Assembly (NCBI GenBank): GCA_947245585.1
Contig: CAMXPV010000002.1
Location: forward strand, 62,001 to 126,000
Source of the DNA: an uncultured Lachnospiraceae bacterium
Lineage (GTDB): Bacteria; Bacillota; Clostridia; Lachnospirales; Lachnospiraceae
Direction of reading: 5' to 3'
Length of the DNA: 64,000 nt
The position numbers and the translations under genes were made by a program. Positions within the stretch are counted from its first letter, which is position 1. The number at the start of each line of letters is the position of its first letter. Below, one piece after another: positions 35,181 through 43,896 of the stretch. The notes below the pieces were generated by a model, which was not told where the DNA came from, searched no databases, and was given only the letters and a program-made list of their open reading frames with translations.

Positions 35181-35855
35181 TCATACTTCAACGTTTCTGC
35201 TTCCCATTTTTAGAAGCTCTGCTAAGGGGCCTTCTCTGTAAAAATCCACAACACAATGCTTTGTATTTGGCGATTCATAAGAAAGATCGGCACCGCTTAT
35301 ACATAACAAAGTTAAAATATTTGATAAATCTTCTTTCAATTCCTTTGTAAAAACTCTGTCATCTTTTACACAATGATTATCATAATCATATGATGGCAAT
35401 ATTTGATTTGCCTGCGAACAGAATCTCCAAATTCCTGAACTTCCGTAGGAATCAACCGCATTTACATCGGCACCCAAATCAATCATCTTCTTCAGCACAG
35501 CATATGCCTTCTCAGCGTCCTTTTTTGTTGAAAACACATGAAATCCTGTAAGCGTATTATTCGTATTCCATCTGCTATTCATTACAGCCGCGTTGATTGC
35601 ATCATGAACAACCGGCGCTCTCCATGAATTGCAGCAAGAAATATCCTCCATAAAATTGAGATCTGCACCTAAATCAATCAGATATTCCGCAATTTCAAAA
35701 TGACCTGTCTTTAACGCAACTTGTAAAGGAGACTGTCCATCATCTTTTTTGGGCGGCTGCTTTGCAATGCAATTCACCAACTCAGGTTTACTCTGAATTA
35801 ACTGTTTTACCGTTTCTATTTCACCTTTACGAATTGCTTGAAACAATTTCTTCAT
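35181..35855 (-). CDS. Ankyrin-repeat protein
   Basis: A 224-aa soluble protein. Ankyrin units are visible at the N-terminus (MKKLFQAIRKGEIETVKQLIQSKPELVN; DGQSPLQVALKTGHFEIAEYLIDLGADLNF) and centre (AYAVLKKMIDLGADVNAVDSYG). The C-terminal part is less regular. It is cytosolic. Together with the MORN gene it resembles toxin-immunity cassettes, but no toxin gene is present; the role is unknown. Confidence 0.8.
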   Translation of the reverse strand: MKKLFQAIRKGEIETVKQLIQSKPELVNCIAKQPPKKDDGQSPLQVALKTGHFEIAEYLIDLGADLNFMEDISCCNSWRAPVVHDAINAAVMNSRWNTNNTLTGFHVFSTKKDAEKAYAVLKKMIDLGADVNAVDSYGSSGIWRFCSQANQILPSYDYDNHCVKDDRVFTKELKEDLSNILTLLCISGADLSYESPNTKHCVVDFYREGPLAELLKMGSRNVEV

Positions 35856-35901
35856 ACCTATCCGCTCCTTATCAAATACAAATTACTATCTGTATGTTTT
35901 A

Positions 35902-36764
35902 TTATTTCATATTTATAAACCTCCCGACATTCTCATTCACAGGCCAAACCCGGTTATACAAAAAACCAATTTCACGAGGGGATATCGGTTCGGATAATTC
36001 TATTTCCATCAGCGTCCCTGCCTCTAATTCCTCCTCCACAAACTGCTTGACAACACAGGATACACCAATCCCCATCTTGGCAAATGCAATTAACAGATCC
36101 ATTTCATTTACTTCCAGAATATGCAGGGGATTAATCTGATTCTGCTCATAATAGTGATTCAAATTTCTGCGGGAAACATTGTCTTTATCAAGCAGCATAA
36201 TATTGCCACGCTCAAAAATTTCATCGTCACTGCAACGCAGTTTATCCTTATATGCCGGCGTACAAACAAATATATATTCAATGATGCCCAAAGAATGATA
36301 CTGCAGCGTTCCCAGTTTTTCCGGTCTGGCCGCCAGAGCCAAGTCTATGCTGCACTGTTCTGCCATGGAGCAGGCCGCCGCTGACGAGGTACAGGTAATG
36401 GAAATCTCGGTGTCCGGATATGTGTTTGTAAATTCCTGTAAATAAGGCATAAGGAAATGTTTACAAAGTACGTTGCTGGCTGCAATCCGCAAATATCCCG
36501 TGCCCTGATGAAACCTGATCCAGTCTTCCGTTTCTAACAATATATGAAATGCCCGCCCTGCATTCTCATATAGTTTTCTCCCGTTTTCCGTGAGTGCAAC
36601 CCCTTTGGGTTTTCTGATAAATAGAGTGGTATGCAAACTCTCTTCCAGTTTCTTTATCGTAATACTTACTGCCGGCTGCGATAGATATAATTTTGCAGCC
36701 GCTTTTGAAATACTTTTGCATTCGGCAACCGCGAGAAAAATCTTATATCTTGAAAGGTTGTCAT
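35902..36764 (-). CDS. LysR-family transcriptional regulator with displaced start
   Basis: A LysR regulator of about 287 residues. The HTH is complete in the reading frame (NLSRYKIFLAVAECKSISKAAAKLYLSQPAVSITIKKLEESLHTTLF), followed by the effector domain. Family members start a few residues before NLSRYKIF. The only well-placed ATG (36764, with GGAG upstream) is out of frame by one base; in frame there is a TGA about 8 codons upstream and no ATG, GTG or TTG before residue 40. A one-base deletion just after the ATG would explain this. A non-standard start or sequencing error is possible. A clean internal ATG (36636) would delete the HTH. Confidence 0.7.
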
Positions 36765-36793
36765 ATGTCTCCGTCTTTTCTCACCTCTCTCAT

Positions 36794-36808
36794 ATAAAAG
36801 TATTTTAT
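36794..36808. promoter_or_regulatory. LysR-type T-N11-A operator
   Basis: ATAAAA-GTA-TTTTAT is a perfect palindrome and contains TAAAAGTATTTTA, which fits the T-N11-A box of LysR regulators. It lies between the divergent LysR and methyltransferase genes, 23 bp upstream of the methyltransferase -35, the usual activator position. Confidence 0.5.
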
Positions 36809-36830
36809 GCTTTTAATAAATTATATATAT

Positions 36831-36859
36831 TTGAATTATATCTCTAATCGAAGTATACT
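36831..36859 (+). promoter_or_regulatory. Promoter of the methyltransferase gene
   Basis: TTGAAT (36831-36836), 17-bp spacer, TATACT (36854-36859), 27 bp before the start codon. Confidence 0.6.
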
Positions 36860-36885
36860 GCAAGAAAATAAAAAGGAGAATGCTC

Positions 36886-37665
36886 ATGAAAACATATGAA
36901 TTCGACGGCGAAAAATATCAAAAAGCAGCTATCCCGCAAAGAGAATGGGGGAAAAATCTTATTTCAAAAATTTCATTAAAAGGCAATGAAACCATCTTAG
37001 ATTTAGGCTGCGGCGACGGGTCTGTCACGGAACAGCTCGCATTGCTTGTTCCAACCGGAAAAGTCATCGGGATAGACGCCTCTGTGGGAATGATTCAAAC
37101 AGCTCAAAAAATTCTCAGAAAAAATCTTGATTTCATTCACATGGATATGAACAATCTTAGCTATGCCAATCAATTTGATCTTATCTTTTCCAATGCCGCC
37201 TTACATTGGGTAAAAGATCACAACCGGCTTTTACAAAATTCCCTTACCGCGTTAAAGACAGGCGGCAAGCTGTTATGGGACTTTGGAAGCGACGGCAACT
37301 GTGCGCATTTTCTTGAAGTAATTCAGAAAAAGATTTCCGAAGATACTTATAAAGAATTTTTCACAAACTTTGAAATACCCTGGTTTATGCCATCAAAAAA
37401 TCACTATGAGAAGCTGATTGCAAACATCGGCTATTCCTCTTATACGATCAGCGAAATAAACAGGGACCGTTATTTCCAAACCTCTGCCGAAATGATTAAC
37501 TGGATTGACCAACCATGTATCGTGCCATTTATAGCATGTATACCCGATCCACTCAAAAATATCTTCCGCGAAGAAGTCATCGCAGAAATGTTAGAAAAAA
37601 CAAAACAGCCGGACGGCACCCATTTTGAAACCTTCCGCCGGTTACAAGTCTGCGCCCAAAAGTAG
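36886..37665 (+). CDS. Class I SAM-dependent methyltransferase, trans-aconitate-methyltransferase-like
   Basis: A 259-aa methyltransferase. SAM-binding motif I is ILDLGCGDGSVTEQLA (about 40-55), acidic loop VIGIDASVGMIQTAQ, motif II DLIFSNAALHWV. The SNAALHWVKDH pattern is typical of the Tam group (trans-aconitate 2-methyltransferase), but related enzymes methylate other acids. I start at the second ATG (36886), 7 nt after AAAAGGAG; the ATG at 36880 is too close to the ribosome site. It is divergent from the LysR gene, which probably regulates it. Confidence 0.82.
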   Translation: MKTYEFDGEKYQKAAIPQREWGKNLISKISLKGNETILDLGCGDGSVTEQLALLVPTGKVIGIDASVGMIQTAQKILRKNLDFIHMDMNNLSYANQFDLIFSNAALHWVKDHNRLLQNSLTALKTGGKLLWDFGSDGNCAHFLEVIQKKISEDTYKEFFTNFEIPWFMPSKNHYEKLIANIGYSSYTISEINRDRYFQTSAEMINWIDQPCIVPFIACIPDPLKNIFREEVIAEMLEKTKQPDGTHFETFRRLQVCAQK

Positions 37666-37777
37666 CTGCTCCAATGTCCTATACCTGCATCCACAGATAA
37701 TCCTGCAGTTTTCCTGTCGCTTTGCACCAATCCCTGTCTGTGGCCATAACATAATAAAAAACCCCAGGAGTGATTTT

Positions 37778-38275
37778 ATGAACAATTATCAGACAACTCC
37801 AAGAATCGCTTTCACAGATCTTCTTTTGCGCGACCACCCCGATGCCACAGCCTGGATCAGGGGAAATACAGAAACCTCCACCTTGAGCGGTATGGTCAAA
37901 TTCTATCATACCATCTATGGCGGCGTGTTGGTTGAAGCACAGATTTTCGGCCTTCCCAATGTGGATATCCCCGGTTCCAGTAATTTTTATGCCATGCACA
38001 TACATGAATCCGGAGACTGCAGCGGCCATTTTGAACACACCGGATCACACTATAACCCTGCAGATACGATTCATCCGAACCATGCCGGCGATATGCCGCC
38101 GCTCCTCGGCTCTCAGGGATACGCCTACAGCGTCTTTTACGACAAGAGATTTACCATTCCGGAAATCATAGGAAAGTCTGTCATTATACATGAAAATCCG
38201 GATGACTTCACCTCCCAGCCCGCCGGAAATGCCGGAGAAAAAATAGGCTGCGGCGAAATCAAACAGGCCGTCTGA
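37778..38275 (+). CDS. sodC: Cu/Zn superoxide-dismutase family protein without signal peptide
   Basis: A 165-aa protein. Metal ligands and SOD signatures are present: AMHIHESGDCSGHFEHTGSHYNP, HPNHAGDMPPLL and GKSVIIHENPDDFTSQPAGNAGEKIGCGEI. The N-terminus (MNNYQTTPRIAFTDLLLRDHP) shows no export signal or lipobox, whereas most bacterial SodC proteins are secreted. Start ATG at 37778 follows CCAGGAG; the longer in-frame extension has no ribosome site. Dismutation of superoxide is the family reaction. Convergent with the gene at 38288, sharing a terminator. Confidence 0.85.
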   Translation: MNNYQTTPRIAFTDLLLRDHPDATAWIRGNTETSTLSGMVKFYHTIYGGVLVEAQIFGLPNVDIPGSSNFYAMHIHESGDCSGHFEHTGSHYNPADTIHPNHAGDMPPLLGSQGYAYSVFYDKRFTIPEIIGKSVIIHENPDDFTSQPAGNAGEKIGCGEIKQAV

Positions 38276-38288
38276 AAACAGACGGCCT
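38265..38288. terminator. Bidirectional terminator between sodC and minus-strand gene
   Basis: AGGCCGTCTG-AAAA-CAGACGGCCT, a perfect 10-bp stem. The sodC stop TGA (38273-38275) is in the left arm and loop, and the opposing gene's stop begins at its right edge. T tracts are short on both sides (CATTCTCC; GTTTGATTT). Confidence 0.65.
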
Positions 38289-39037
38289 CATTCTCCCCCT
38301 TCCGCAGACGGGACACCTTCACCTTTCTTCCCGATACCGATCAAGTAAATCAGTTTGGGTTCTCCACCGGAAATATGTGCCACCGCCTCCTGTAATGTTT
38401 CATAAGGTACGCTCTCTGTGTAGCAGCCATTTTCATCCCTGCGGTAAGCATTGTGCAGCACATATTTCCCATCCTGATTTCTGGTAATGCAGACTGTGTG
38501 AATCTGCGCGGTAATATCGTTTTTGTCATTATAAACAGTGGCTGTTATGACACCATGTCTCCTGCCAATCGAATCCACCGTCAGGCCGTCTTCCCCGTAA
38601 GCTGTCTCCACCGAAAAGCCATTTTTTCTGAAATAAGCCGCAACCGCCGTGGGCGTCGTTCCAAACGCGCCCCAGAGAGCCGCTCCGCGCGTTTCAAAGG
38701 TACGAATCAGCTCCGCCATGTATTGTTTTGACATCGGGCTGTCCAAAGCTTTTTTTGCATTGTACGCGGCAATGATTTCACAGCCGGCATAGCTCATACT
38801 GTGATGCCGCCCTACGCCAAACTGAATTTTCTTCCACTCGGCCTGGTTTTCAATATAGACATCTGCCATATCCCAGAATGCCCATTTTGTCTCTTCCAAC
38901 CGAATACCATTTTCCCGGTAATGCCTCTTCCTGATAAAACCGGGCACCCCAAATAGTGAAAGCATCCGATATCCTCCCAACAAAATGCGATTGCTCACAT
39001 GCCGGGGAATAAACGAACCAATCCATTTTCCTGTCAT
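38288..39037 (-). CDS. Uncharacterised protein, possibly papain-like (C39-type) fold
   Basis: A 249-aa protein with no family I can name with confidence. It has a basic N-terminus (GKWIGSFIPRHVSNRILLGG) but no clear export signal. SMSYAGCEIIAAYNAKKAL places a Cys before a helix, and YVLHNAYRRDENGCY places a His in a strand, as in C39-like cysteine peptidases; this is only suggestive. Its start overlaps the patB-like gene by 4 nt (ATGA), so they are cotranscribed. Confidence 0.6.
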   Translation of the reverse strand: MTGKWIGSFIPRHVSNRILLGGYRMLSLFGVPGFIRKRHYRENGIRLEETKWAFWDMADVYIENQAEWKKIQFGVGRHHSMSYAGCEIIAAYNAKKALDSPMSKQYMAELIRTFETRGAALWGAFGTTPTAVAAYFRKNGFSVETAYGEDGLTVDSIGRRHGVITATVYNDKNDITAQIHTVCITRNQDGKYVLHNAYRRDENGCYTESVPYETLQEAVAHISGGEPKLIYLIGIGKKGEGVPSAEGGE

Positions 39038-40224
39038 TTTCCAATATCCGCAAGGGCCTTCCGAATCCTGTCCATCGCTTCTTTCAGCACGGTTCTCGGA
39101 CAGGTCACGTTAATTCTCTGGAATCCCCTTCCACTCTCCCCAAATATTTTACCGCTGTCCAACCACAGCTTTGCCTTGTGTATGATCAAATCGTCCAATT
39201 CTTCCACCGAAAGGCCCGTTCCTGAAAAATCCAACCAGACAAGATAAGTTCCCTCGTGCTCCGTCATGGTTACACCGGGCAATTGTTCCTCCACATAATT
39301 TTTTACAAACAAAATATTGCCGCGGACATACTCCATCATGGCGCGATACCACTCCTCACCCTTGCTGTAGGCGGTCTCACAGGCCACAAGCCCCATCACG
39401 CCAAGCTGACTGATACCCGCCGCGTCAAGCTGCTTTTGGAACCGTCTCCGCAGATCCGGGTTAGGAATAAAGATATTCGACATTACCATCGTAGCCAAAT
39501 TAAAAGTCTTGCTCGGCGAAGTACAGGTAATGCTGATCTCTTCATACTCCTTTTTCAGTCCGGCAAACACGGAATGTTTCCCCTGAAAGATAAAATCGTG
39601 ATGAATTTCGTCGCTCGCCACAATCACGCCATGCGCCACACAGATATCTCCCAGACGGATTAATTCCTCATCCGTCCAGACACGCCCTACCGGATTGTGG
39701 GGGCTGCACAGGAAAAACAGCTTAATCTTATTTTCCACAATCTTTCTCTCAAAGTCTTCAAAATCTATATGATAGCGGTTATCTTCTCCCCGGTAAAGGG
39801 TATTGCTCACCATGCGCCTGCCATTGTCCACAATCACTTCTGCAAAAGGATAATAAACCGGAAGCTGAATCAGCACCGCATCGCCCGGCTCTGTGTAAGC
39901 CTTCACCGCCATGGCAAGAGCCGTCACCACTCCTGGCGTCTTCACAAGCCAGCTCTCCTCAGGCTGCCAATCATGGTGGCTTACCATCCAATCCCGCACA
40001 ATCTCAAAATAAGGCGTCTGCACCTCACTATAGCCAAAAACACCCTCCTTCGCCCGCTCCACAAGCGCATCCTCCACATAGGAAGAAGTTTTAAAATCCA
40101 TATCCGCCACCCATAGCGGCAGCAAATCCTCTGGCATTCCGTAGCTTGCCGCAAAATCATATTTCAGTGATCTGGTATTTTTTCTTTCTATTATACAATC
40201 AAAATCAAGATTTCTCTCTGCCAT
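39034..40224 (-). CDS. patB: PatB/MalY-type PLP C-S lyase (cystathionine beta-lyase-like)
   Basis: A 396-aa fold-type I PLP enzyme. Signatures: LPLWVADMDFKT at the N-terminus, LCSPHNPVGRVW, VASDEIHHDF and the PLP lysine in TSPSKTFNLA. The family cleaves the C-S bond of cystathionine or cysteine to give pyruvate, ammonia and a thiol. It lies 62 bp behind a MetB/MetC-type enzyme, so the pair probably serves methionine/cysteine conversion or H2S release. Start ATG after AAAGGAG. Confidence 0.88.
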   Translation of the reverse strand: MAERNLDFDCIIERKNTRSLKYDFAASYGMPEDLLPLWVADMDFKTSSYVEDALVERAKEGVFGYSEVQTPYFEIVRDWMVSHHDWQPEESWLVKTPGVVTALAMAVKAYTEPGDAVLIQLPVYYPFAEVIVDNGRRMVSNTLYRGEDNRYHIDFEDFERKIVENKIKLFFLCSPHNPVGRVWTDEELIRLGDICVAHGVIVASDEIHHDFIFQGKHSVFAGLKKEYEEISITCTSPSKTFNLATMVMSNIFIPNPDLRRRFQKQLDAAGISQLGVMGLVACETAYSKGEEWYRAMMEYVRGNILFVKNYVEEQLPGVTMTEHEGTYLVWLDFSGTGLSVEELDDLIIHKAKLWLDSGKIFGESGRGFQRINVTCPRTVLKEAMDRIRKALADIGK

Positions 40225-40286
40225 GACTGATACTCCTTTTTCCTAATGTCCTTCTTACTCATTCCTCTTTGCTATTTCCTGCCTGC

Positions 40287-41444
40287 TTAGTCCGCCTTGC
40301 TCTTCCTAAAAACATATTCCAATTCCGCCAGAAGATCGTCGCCGTCCTCAATGCCAACCGACATACGAAGCGTGCTCTCGGTAATGCCGTTCTTCTCCCG
40401 AATTTCCTTCGGCACATCGGCATGGGTCTGGGTCGCCGGATAGGTAATTAGCGTTTCCACCCCGCCAAGGCTCTCCGCGTACCGGATCAGTTTTACCTTT
40501 TCCAAAATGGCCAATGCAAATTCTTTGCTCTCCAGTTGAAAGGTGAGCATCGCGCCGAAGCCTCTGGCCTGCTTTTTCATGACTTCATATCCCGGATGAT
40601 CGGGAAGCCCCGGATAGATCACTTTCGCAACGCACGACTGTTCTCTAAGCCACTCTGCAATTCGTTTTGCATTTTCCTGCGCCCTCTCCATGCGCACGCC
40701 AAGGGTCTTGATTCCCCGCAGGATCAGCCAACTGTCAAGAGGCGCAAGCACCGCACCCGTTGTCTTGCTCAAGAATCTGAGTCTGTCCCGCAAATCCTCC
40801 CTATTGGTGACAAGAAAGCCCGCCAAGGTATCATTGTGCCCGCCCAGAAATTTCGTGCCGCTGTGAATCACGATATCTGCGCCCAGATCAAGGGGATTTT
40901 GAAAATAGGGCGATAAAAACGTATTGTCCACGATCAGAAACAGGTCATGCCGTTTCGCAATCTCCGATACCTTTTTGATATCTGTCACGTGCATCATGGG
41001 ATTGGTGGGTGTTTCTATGTAAATGGCCTTTGTATTTTCCCTGATACAGCTCTCTATGTCCGCGTTACAGCAGTCGATACTGGTAAACTCTATTCCATTT
41101 TTTCTTGAAATATGTTCAAACAGACGAATACTCCCACCGTACAGATCCGCATCCACGATCAGATGATCTCCTGGTGCAAACAGTTCCATCATCAGGGATA
41201 TCGCTGCCATTCCCGAGGATAACGCCAGAGCATCGATTCCATTTTCCAGAGAGGCAACCACCTTCTCCACCTGCTCTCTCGTTGGATTCTGTGCCCTGCT
41301 GTAATCGTAACCAGTGCTCTGCCCAAAACCCGGATGGGCAAAGGTGGCCGATTGATAAATAGGGAAGCTGACCGCGCCGTAGTGGGAAAGCCGCGCCCCT
41401 TCCTCCTCCAAATGAATACATTTCGTTCCGATTCCCCGTGCCAT
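40287..41444 (-). CDS. Cys/Met-metabolism PLP enzyme (cystathionine gamma-synthase/lyase type)
   Basis: A 385-aa trans-sulfuration enzyme. Conserved features: YDYSRAQNPTREQVEKVVASLE, ALALSSGMAAIS, YIETPTNPMMHVTD, the PLP lysine in IHSGTKFLGGHND and ESTLRMSVGIED near the C-terminus. The exact reaction (gamma-synthase, gamma-lyase or beta-lyase) cannot be settled by eye. The promoter at 41519-41547 drives this gene, the patB-like gene and the protein at 38288. Confidence 0.88.
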   Translation of the reverse strand: MARGIGTKCIHLEEEGARLSHYGAVSFPIYQSATFAHPGFGQSTGYDYSRAQNPTREQVEKVVASLENGIDALALSSGMAAISLMMELFAPGDHLIVDADLYGGSIRLFEHISRKNGIEFTSIDCCNADIESCIRENTKAIYIETPTNPMMHVTDIKKVSEIAKRHDLFLIVDNTFLSPYFQNPLDLGADIVIHSGTKFLGGHNDTLAGFLVTNREDLRDRLRFLSKTTGAVLAPLDSWLILRGIKTLGVRMERAQENAKRIAEWLREQSCVAKVIYPGLPDHPGYEVMKKQARGFGAMLTFQLESKEFALAILEKVKLIRYAESLGGVETLITYPATQTHADVPKEIREKNGITESTLRMSVGIEDGDDLLAELEYVFRKSKAD

Positions 41445-41518
41445 ATGCTCCTCCTGCTGTCCGCCTGTTCTCTTGTTTAGAAATCAACTTAGCATCTTTG
41501 TTGTCTGATTTCTTATTA

Positions 41519-41547
41519 AGTATATCAGATTACTAGGAAATAATCAA
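41519..41547 (-). promoter_or_regulatory. Promoter of the sulfur-amino-acid operon
   Basis: Minus-strand TTGATT (41542-41547), 17-bp spacer, TATACT (41519-41524). The -35 overlaps the stop codon of the preceding gene. The transcript would have a leader of about 65 nt. Confidence 0.6.
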
Positions 41548-42422
41548 TCCCCATATTTTCTGATCTCCCCAAGAGAAAACGTAATCTCTCCCTCCACTTC
41601 CTCCAGACAGACTTCCGCCTCCAACTCCAACATCTCGTCATACTGGGGTGCCGCCCAACAATTCACCACATAGCCCGGCGTCACCTTCAGAGAAATCGTG
41701 TCCCCAAGTTCAAAGCTGGCAATATCGCCCACGCCCAAAGCATCCACTAGCGGCTTCTCCGGGTCTGCCTGTTCCATAAGCTGCTCATCCTCCGCCATCC
41801 ATGATAAATCCAACGCATACAGTTCCCTGTTTCCCTGCTTATCATATAGGGTAAACTGACCGGTTTCTTCCTCATAAGAAAAGGAAAGCCGTTCCTCTAG
41901 TAGAGATCTATAATCACCATAAGCAAAGCAAAAATCTTCCAGTTCCCCGTCCCCGTTTTGCCGCAGGACATGAAGTTCCTCCGCCGCAAGGCCCGTCCCC
42001 GTAAAATTGTGCAGGGAAACCTGCAGCTGTCCGTCCTCCTGATTCCAATACACCCGGGGCATAATAAGCCTGGGTGAAGTATAATACCAGTCGAAATAGT
42101 ACGGCGTATCTCCCTTAAATACGGCAACGCCCTCTCTGTCATACTCCTCGTCGTTGTAGCCGTACATCCTGATATCCGCCTCCGGGATCTCGGCAAGAAA
42201 GAGAATCTCCTGCATCGGAAAATCTATGTCTTCAAGCTTCTTCGGTTCTACATTCTTCCAATCCACATTCCGCAGCCGCTGCATCACCCCGTCCACAGCC
42301 ATATCATCTTCTGCACCGTCTTCCCGATTAGACAGTAAAACAAAAACGAAAGCCGCGACCACCGCGATCACACCGAAAACGACTGCGCCATATAGAGATT
42401 TCCATTTGTTTCTTTCGCTCAT
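41544..42422 (-). CDS. Uncharacterised single-pass membrane protein
   Basis: A 292-aa protein. A short basic segment and one N-terminal helix (WKSLYGAVVFGVIAVVAAFVFVLL) are followed by an acidic extracytoplasmic domain with no recognised motif. I start at MSERNKWKS (42422), after AAAGGAAC, rather than the upstream ATG. It lies 25 bp behind a lipoprotein gene with a similar acidic, Tyr/Asp-rich composition, so the two may work together at the cell surface. Confidence 0.7.
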   Translation of the reverse strand: MSERNKWKSLYGAVVFGVIAVVAAFVFVLLSNREDGAEDDMAVDGVMQRLRNVDWKNVEPKKLEDIDFPMQEILFLAEIPEADIRMYGYNDEEYDREGVAVFKGDTPYYFDWYYTSPRLIMPRVYWNQEDGQLQVSLHNFTGTGLAAEELHVLRQNGDGELEDFCFAYGDYRSLLEERLSFSYEEETGQFTLYDKQGNRELYALDLSWMAEDEQLMEQADPEKPLVDALGVGDIASFELGDTISLKVTPGYVVNCWAAPQYDEMLELEAEVCLEEVEGEITFSLGEIRKYGD

Positions 42423-42447
42423 CTTGTTCCTTTCCGCATCGAATTTG

Positions 42448-43764
42448 CTACCCTGCAAATACACAAAAAGGCATAACCGATATCTGCGTCACCTTGTTAT
42501 CCTCCGCCGAAAACCAGATACTGATATTGCCGAACCCATCCCCGGTAATGAGGCAGTTCTCCGCTTCCCCATAAGGGGACGCGTAAAACCCATAAGCCTG
42601 CAGCTTTTCCCACGCGCTGTCCACACTGATACCGGGATAAATGCCGAAAATCGTCACATCTCCCACTTTCTCACCGGAATAAGAAAGGTCGCCCGCATCT
42701 AGCGCCGTGAAGGAAAAGACCTCTTTCCCGTCAACCAATCCCACCGTATGCTCCTCAAAATTCGGCTCCGGCTGTTCCAACTCCACACCGTATTTCTCTG
42801 AAAGGAGGTTCTTTGCCGCGTCAAGAAAACGATCCTCGTGTAAAATCAACAGTCCAAGATCGTCCGCCGTATCGGTTCGATCCCTGCCCGCTTCCTCGGC
42901 TTTCAGTCTCAGATAGGCAGGCGCAAAATCGGCATAGGATTCGTATTGCAATGGTTGATAAGGAACGGCTGTCTCCTGTGCGCCCTCCATCATACCTTGA
43001 TACCACGCTTCATAATCCGCCTGATTATATTTAAAGTCTTCATATTCGTAGGATGGTTCCGCACCTTCCGAAATATGAAACAGCGTCCCGTCCCCATCCG
43101 TGTCCAGATCATCGGGAAAGGGCTGGCCCTCGTACTCATCATACAATTCCTTATCCCATGTTTGCACATAAGCAATCTGCTGATAGGAATCGCTCTCCGC
43201 TTCATACTGATAAAGTGCAAAGGGCCAAAATTCCCCATGCGTATGATTGTGGGAAGCCTCCGCTTTCACCATACCGTTGTCATAATAGGTAAGCGACGGC
43301 CACACTGTCAACTCGCGATTCAATTCACCAAGAACCGGATCAAAGTCATAGATAATCTCCATCATACCCGCCATAGTAGCATTGGCATAGCAGATGATCA
43401 GTTCCTCCCTGCCGTCCCCGTCGATATCCGTCACTGCAAAACGATTGTCGCTCATCTTCCCAAACCCGTTTTCTAAGGAGGATGTGTCTAGCTCTCCGTC
43501 AGGAAGCTGCCACCCCGCCGTGATCTGGGACAAGATACCGGCATAATAGTGCCTGACTTGTGCCGCATACAAAGCCTGCGCATCATCCGCATCTTCCGCA
43601 TTTTCCTCATGGGACGCCGCCGTTTCCTCTGCATCTGCACTGATTGGCTCAATCTCAAGTTGTTCCGGTTTAGCCTCTTTCCCACCGCAGCCAACAAAAA
43701 GTACACTGGCTGCACACAAGAAAACGATACCCTGTTTCTTGAAACTTCCCTTTTCTCTTTTCAT
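42448..43764 (-). CDS. Uncharacterised lipoprotein
   Basis: A 438-aa exported lipoprotein. MKREKGSFKKQGIVFLCAAS leads to the lipobox SVLFVGCGG, then an acidic Glu/Ala-rich spacer. The mature part includes VTDIDGDGREELIICYANA, a calcium-binding-like Asp-rich loop seen in VCBS/FG-GAP-type surface proteins, and a C-terminal VTIFGIYPGISVDSAWEKL region. Start at 43764 is chosen because it begins the signal sequence and follows GAGG; the longer ORF overlaps the promoter. Confidence 0.75.
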   Translation of the reverse strand: MKREKGSFKKQGIVFLCAASVLFVGCGGKEAKPEQLEIEPISADAEETAASHEENAEDADDAQALYAAQVRHYYAGILSQITAGWQLPDGELDTSSLENGFGKMSDNRFAVTDIDGDGREELIICYANATMAGMMEIIYDFDPVLGELNRELTVWPSLTYYDNGMVKAEASHNHTHGEFWPFALYQYEAESDSYQQIAYVQTWDKELYDEYEGQPFPDDLDTDGDGTLFHISEGAEPSYEYEDFKYNQADYEAWYQGMMEGAQETAVPYQPLQYESYADFAPAYLRLKAEEAGRDRTDTADDLGLLILHEDRFLDAAKNLLSEKYGVELEQPEPNFEEHTVGLVDGKEVFSFTALDAGDLSYSGEKVGDVTIFGIYPGISVDSAWEKLQAYGFYASPYGEAENCLITGDGFGNISIWFSAEDNKVTQISVMPFCVFAG

Positions 43765-43816
43765 ATGATACCTCGTCTCTCCCTGTCGATGTCTGTAGTC
43801 TGCTGAGTCTGCGGCT

Positions 43817-43822
43817 ATTATA
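43817..43822 (-). promoter_or_regulatory. Extended -10 promoter of the lipoprotein operon
   Basis: Minus-strand TGC-TATAAT, a perfect -10 with TG extension, 50 bp upstream of the lipoprotein start. The -35 is poor (CTGTTT), as usual for extended -10 promoters. Confidence 0.5.
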
Positions 43823-43843
43823 GCATAATCCCAATACAAAAAC

Positions 43844-43874
43844 AGCCCCCGGAAAGAAACCTTTCCGAGAGCCG
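43844..43874 (-). terminator. Terminator of the GH1-PMI operon
   Basis: CGGAAAG-GTTT-CTTTCCG core on the minus strand, extended by further pairing (GGCTCT/GGGGCT), followed by TGTTTTTG. It lies 23 nt after the stop at 43897. Confidence 0.75.
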
Positions 43875-43896
43875 TAAGTAAATGCAATATTTTCAC

